Shown here one piece after another: positions 62,114 to 64,000 of a stretch of 64,000 nucleotides of DNA. The DNA comes from RPQJ01 sp963744735 (GTDB lineage: Bacteria > Pseudomonadota > Gammaproteobacteria > Steroidobacterales > Steroidobacteraceae): contig CAVUVH010000019.1 of assembly GCA_963744735.1 (NCBI GenBank), forward strand, positions 62,001 through 126,000. Direction: 5' to 3'. The translations under genes and the position numbers were made by a program. The notes under the pieces are model-generated. The model did no database searches. It saw only the letters and a list, made by a program, of their open reading frames with translations, and was not told the DNA's origin. Every line of letters begins with the position of its first letter. Positions within the stretch are counted from its first letter, which is position 1.

Positions 62114-63352
62114 ATGCCACGCAGATCACGACTGCACATCCCGCAATACCACTCGCGGCCCGGCGAGGAGCCGGACTTCAGCTATCTCGAGACCTCGCCC
62201 GCGGGTGCGGTGCCGCGGCCCGACGTCAACGCGCGCGTGCGCGACATCGGCAATCTCGCGGTCGACCTGGTGCGCGTGCTCGACGACAGCCACGTGGCGA
62301 TCGGCCCGTGGAACCCGCACCTCGAAGTGCACGACCTGCAGATCGGTCTGCGGCACATGCTGCTCACGCGCATCTTCGACGAGCGCATGCAGCGCGCGCA
62401 GCGGCAGGGCAAGACCTCGTTCTACATGCGCTGCCTGGGCGAGGAGGCCGTGTCGGTGGCGCAGGGCATGGCGCTGCGCCCGCGCGACATGCTGTTTCCC
62501 TCGTATCGCAACCAGGGCCTGTACATGGTGCGCGGCCGGCCGCTGGTCGACCTGATGTGCCAGTTGCTGTCGAACACGCGCGACATGTGCAAGGGCCGGC
62601 AGTTGCCGGTGATGTACCACTGGGCCGAAGGCCGCATCTTCTCGATCTCGGGCAACCTGACGACGCAGTTTCCACAGGCGGTCGGCTGGGCGATGGCGGC
62701 GGCGATCAAGGGCGAGGACGACATCGCCGTGTCGTGGATCGGCGAAGGCTCGAGCGCCGAGGCCGACTTCCACCACGCGATGCTGTTCGCTTCCGTGTAC
62801 ATGGCGCCGGTGATCCTCAACGTCGTCAACAACCAGTGGGCGATCTCGACCTTCCAGGGCTTTGCCGGCGGCGAGCAGCGCTCGTTCGCGGCGCGCGGCC
62901 CGGGCTACGGCATGGCCGGCATCCGCGTCGACGGCAACGACTTCCTCGCGGTCCACGCCGTGACGCAGTGGGCGGCCGAGCGCGCGCGCACCGGCGCGGG
63001 CCCGACGCTGATCGAACACGTCACCTATCGCGGCGCCGCGCATTCGACCAGCGACGATCCGTCGCGCTATCGGCCCAAGGACGACTACGAGAAGTGGCCG
63101 CTCGGCGACCCGGTGCTGCGGCTCAAGAATCACCTGATCGCGCTCGGCGAATGGTCGGAGGAGCGGCACGCGGCACTCGCAGCCGAACTCGAGCAGCACG
63201 TGACCGAGAGCTGGAAGGAAGCCGTGCAGTACGGAACGCTCAACGACGGCCCGCGCCTGAACCGCGACCTGATGTTCCAGGACGTGTTCAAGGAGATGCC
63301 GGAGCACCTGCGCAAGCAGCGCGAACAGATGCGCACCGAGCAGGGGGTCTGA
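62114..63352 (+). CDS. bkdA1: Branched-chain 2-oxoacid dehydrogenase E1 component, alpha subunit
   Basis: A 412-residue E1 alpha subunit that decarboxylates the 2-oxoacids of valine, leucine and isoleucine with thiamine diphosphate. The ThDP/Mg motif is SWIGEGSSAEADFHHAMLFA running to LNVVNNQWAIS (GDG replaced by GEG, as in this subfamily), and YMRCLGEEAVSVAQGMAL and AARGPGYGMAGIRVDGND are family blocks. The long N-terminal arm (HIPQYHSRPGEEPDFSYLET) distinguishes bkdA1 from pdhA. ATG is at 62114. It is followed 2 bp later by E1 beta, the usual operon order. Confidence 0.93.
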   Translation: MPRRSRLHIPQYHSRPGEEPDFSYLETSPAGAVPRPDVNARVRDIGNLAVDLVRVLDDSHVAIGPWNPHLEVHDLQIGLRHMLLTRIFDERMQRAQRQGKTSFYMRCLGEEAVSVAQGMALRPRDMLFPSYRNQGLYMVRGRPLVDLMCQLLSNTRDMCKGRQLPVMYHWAEGRIFSISGNLTTQFPQAVGWAMAAAIKGEDDIAVSWIGEGSSAEADFHHAMLFASVYMAPVILNVVNNQWAISTFQGFAGGEQRSFAARGPGYGMAGIRVDGNDFLAVHAVTQWAAERARTGAGPTLIEHVTYRGAAHSTSDDPSRYRPKDDYEKWPLGDPVLRLKNHLIALGEWSEERHAALAAELEQHVTESWKEAVQYGTLNDGPRLNRDLMFQDVFKEMPEHLRKQREQMRTEQGV

Positions 63353-63354
63353 CC

Positions 63355-64000
63355 ATGGCACAGATGAACATGATCCAGGCGCTGAACTCCGCCATGGACA
63401 TCATGCTGGCGCGCGACCCGAACGTCGTGATCCTGGGCGAGGACATCGGCTATTTCGGCGGCGTGTTCCGCGTCACCGACGGCCTGCAGCGCAAGCATGG
63501 CGAGCATCGCGTGCTCGACACGCCGATCGCCGAAGGCGCGATCGTCGGCGCCGCGATCGGCATGGGCGTGAATGGCCTGCGGCCGGTGGCGGAAGTGCAG
63601 TTTGCCGACTACATCTATCCCGCCTGCGACCAGATCTTCTCGGAACTCGCGCGGCTGCGCTATCGCAGCGCCGGCGATTTCTGGGCGCCGGTCACGATCC
63701 GCACGCCGTGTGGCGGCGGCATCCGCGGCGGGCAGACCCACTCGCAGAGCCCGGAAGGCATCTTCACGCACGTCTGCGGCATCAAGGTGGTGATGCCGTC
63801 GACGCCGTACGACGCCAAGGGCCTGCTGATCGCGTCGATCGAGGACGACGACCCGGTCGTGTTCTTCGAGCCGAAGCGGCTCTACAACGGTCCGTTCGAC
63901 GGCGACGCGGGCAAGCCCGCCGTGCCGTGGAGCACGCACCCCAAGGGCGAGGTGCCCGACGGCTATTACACCGTGCCGATCGGCAAGGCCGAGATCGTGC
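63355..64000 (+). CDS. bkdA2: Branched-chain 2-oxoacid dehydrogenase E1 component, beta subunit (cut by window end)
   Basis: The first 215 codons of an E1 beta subunit; the frame runs open to the end of the window. Blocks seen are MNMIQALNSAMDIMLARDP, ILGEDIGYFGGVFRVTDGL, RVLDTPIAEGAIVGAAIGM and VAEVQFADYIYPACDQIFSE, all standard for the transketolase-like beta chain that completes the ThDP site. ATG 63355 is 2 bp after the E1 alpha stop. An E2 gene is expected beyond the window. Confidence 0.93.
   Translation, partial: MAQMNMIQALNSAMDIMLARDPNVVILGEDIGYFGGVFRVTDGLQRKHGEHRVLDTPIAEGAIVGAAIGMGVNGLRPVAEVQFADYIYPACDQIFSELARLRYRSAGDFWAPVTIRTPCGGGIRGGQTHSQSPEGIFTHVCGIKVVMPSTPYDAKGLLIASIEDDDPVVFFEPKRLYNGPFDGDAGKPAVPWSTHPKGEVPDGYYTVPIGKAEIV

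Overview
The window is very G+C-rich bacterial chromosome, densely coded on both strands with many 4-bp ATGA/GTGA stop-start overlaps. Gene content points to a gammaproteobacterium, probably of the Xanthomonadales/Nevskiales/Steroidobacterales type. The markers are mutY close to the Fe-trafficking gene yggX, a Tat-exported high-potential iron-sulfur protein, an otsB-GH15-otsA trehalose operon, an LpxH-like phosphatase, YceH, and branched-chain 2-oxoacid dehydrogenase genes beside an Lrp/AsnC regulator. No rRNA, tRNA, CRISPR array, transposase, integrase or phage gene was seen. About 20 genes are broken by single-base indels that can be repaired on paper, most often an extra G beside a GGC. This looks like uncorrected long-read error rather than real decay, so the annotation gives frame-restored spans.

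Layout. 1-5 kb: glycosyltransferase and LpxH-like phosphatase, phosphatidylserine decarboxylase, a class III PLP enzyme and a DUF962-like membrane protein. 5-9 kb: an orphan ParA ATPase, a small Cys-rich protein, an intergenic stretch holding a 17-bp palindrome and two facing consensus DnaA boxes, a possible 30-residue membrane peptide and an atypical pyruvate kinase. 9-12 kb: an Excalibur-domain protein, a penicillin-binding-fold serine hydrolase and a GcvA-type LysR regulator. 12-17 kb: trehalose-6-phosphate phosphatase, GH15 glucosidase and a membrane-anchored trehalose-6-phosphate synthase. 17-20 kb: DUF4386 protein, YceH, a PlsC-like acyltransferase and a thioesterase.

20-29 kb is the most unusual part. 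An ECF sigma / FecR / STN-TonB receptor operon on the minus strand is divergent, across a 21-bp dyad, from an uncharacterised plus-strand cluster. That cluster encodes a thermostable-haemolysin-domain/acyl-AMP ligase fusion, a haem-oxygenase-like diiron oxidase, an SDR and a TPR lipid- or envelope-associated protein. It has the layout of a small biosynthetic pathway with a cell-surface signalling system next to it. 29-39 kb: TruC-like pseudouridine synthase, two more hydrolase/SDR genes, an OPT transporter/rhomboid/esterase operon, an S9 peptidase and a Rieske oxygenase.

38-46 kb: a minus-strand run of rhomboid, folE, GcvT-like protein, two PYROXD2-like flavoproteins and a TRAM-less RNA methyltransferase. 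45-51 kb: TAP-like hydrolase, NatA/NatB-type ABC exporter, gamma-glutamyltransferase and a crotonase. 52-57 kb: a second ECF sigma operon (sigma, membrane partner, DUF4097 protein, TPR membrane protein) running into mutY. 57-61 kb: DUF423, yggX, rraA, Hsp20, HiPIP, a YbhN-like protein and a renalase-like flavoprotein. 61.5 kb to the end: an Lrp-type regulator divergent from the E1 alpha and E1 beta genes of branched-chain 2-oxoacid dehydrogenase, the latter cut by the window edge.
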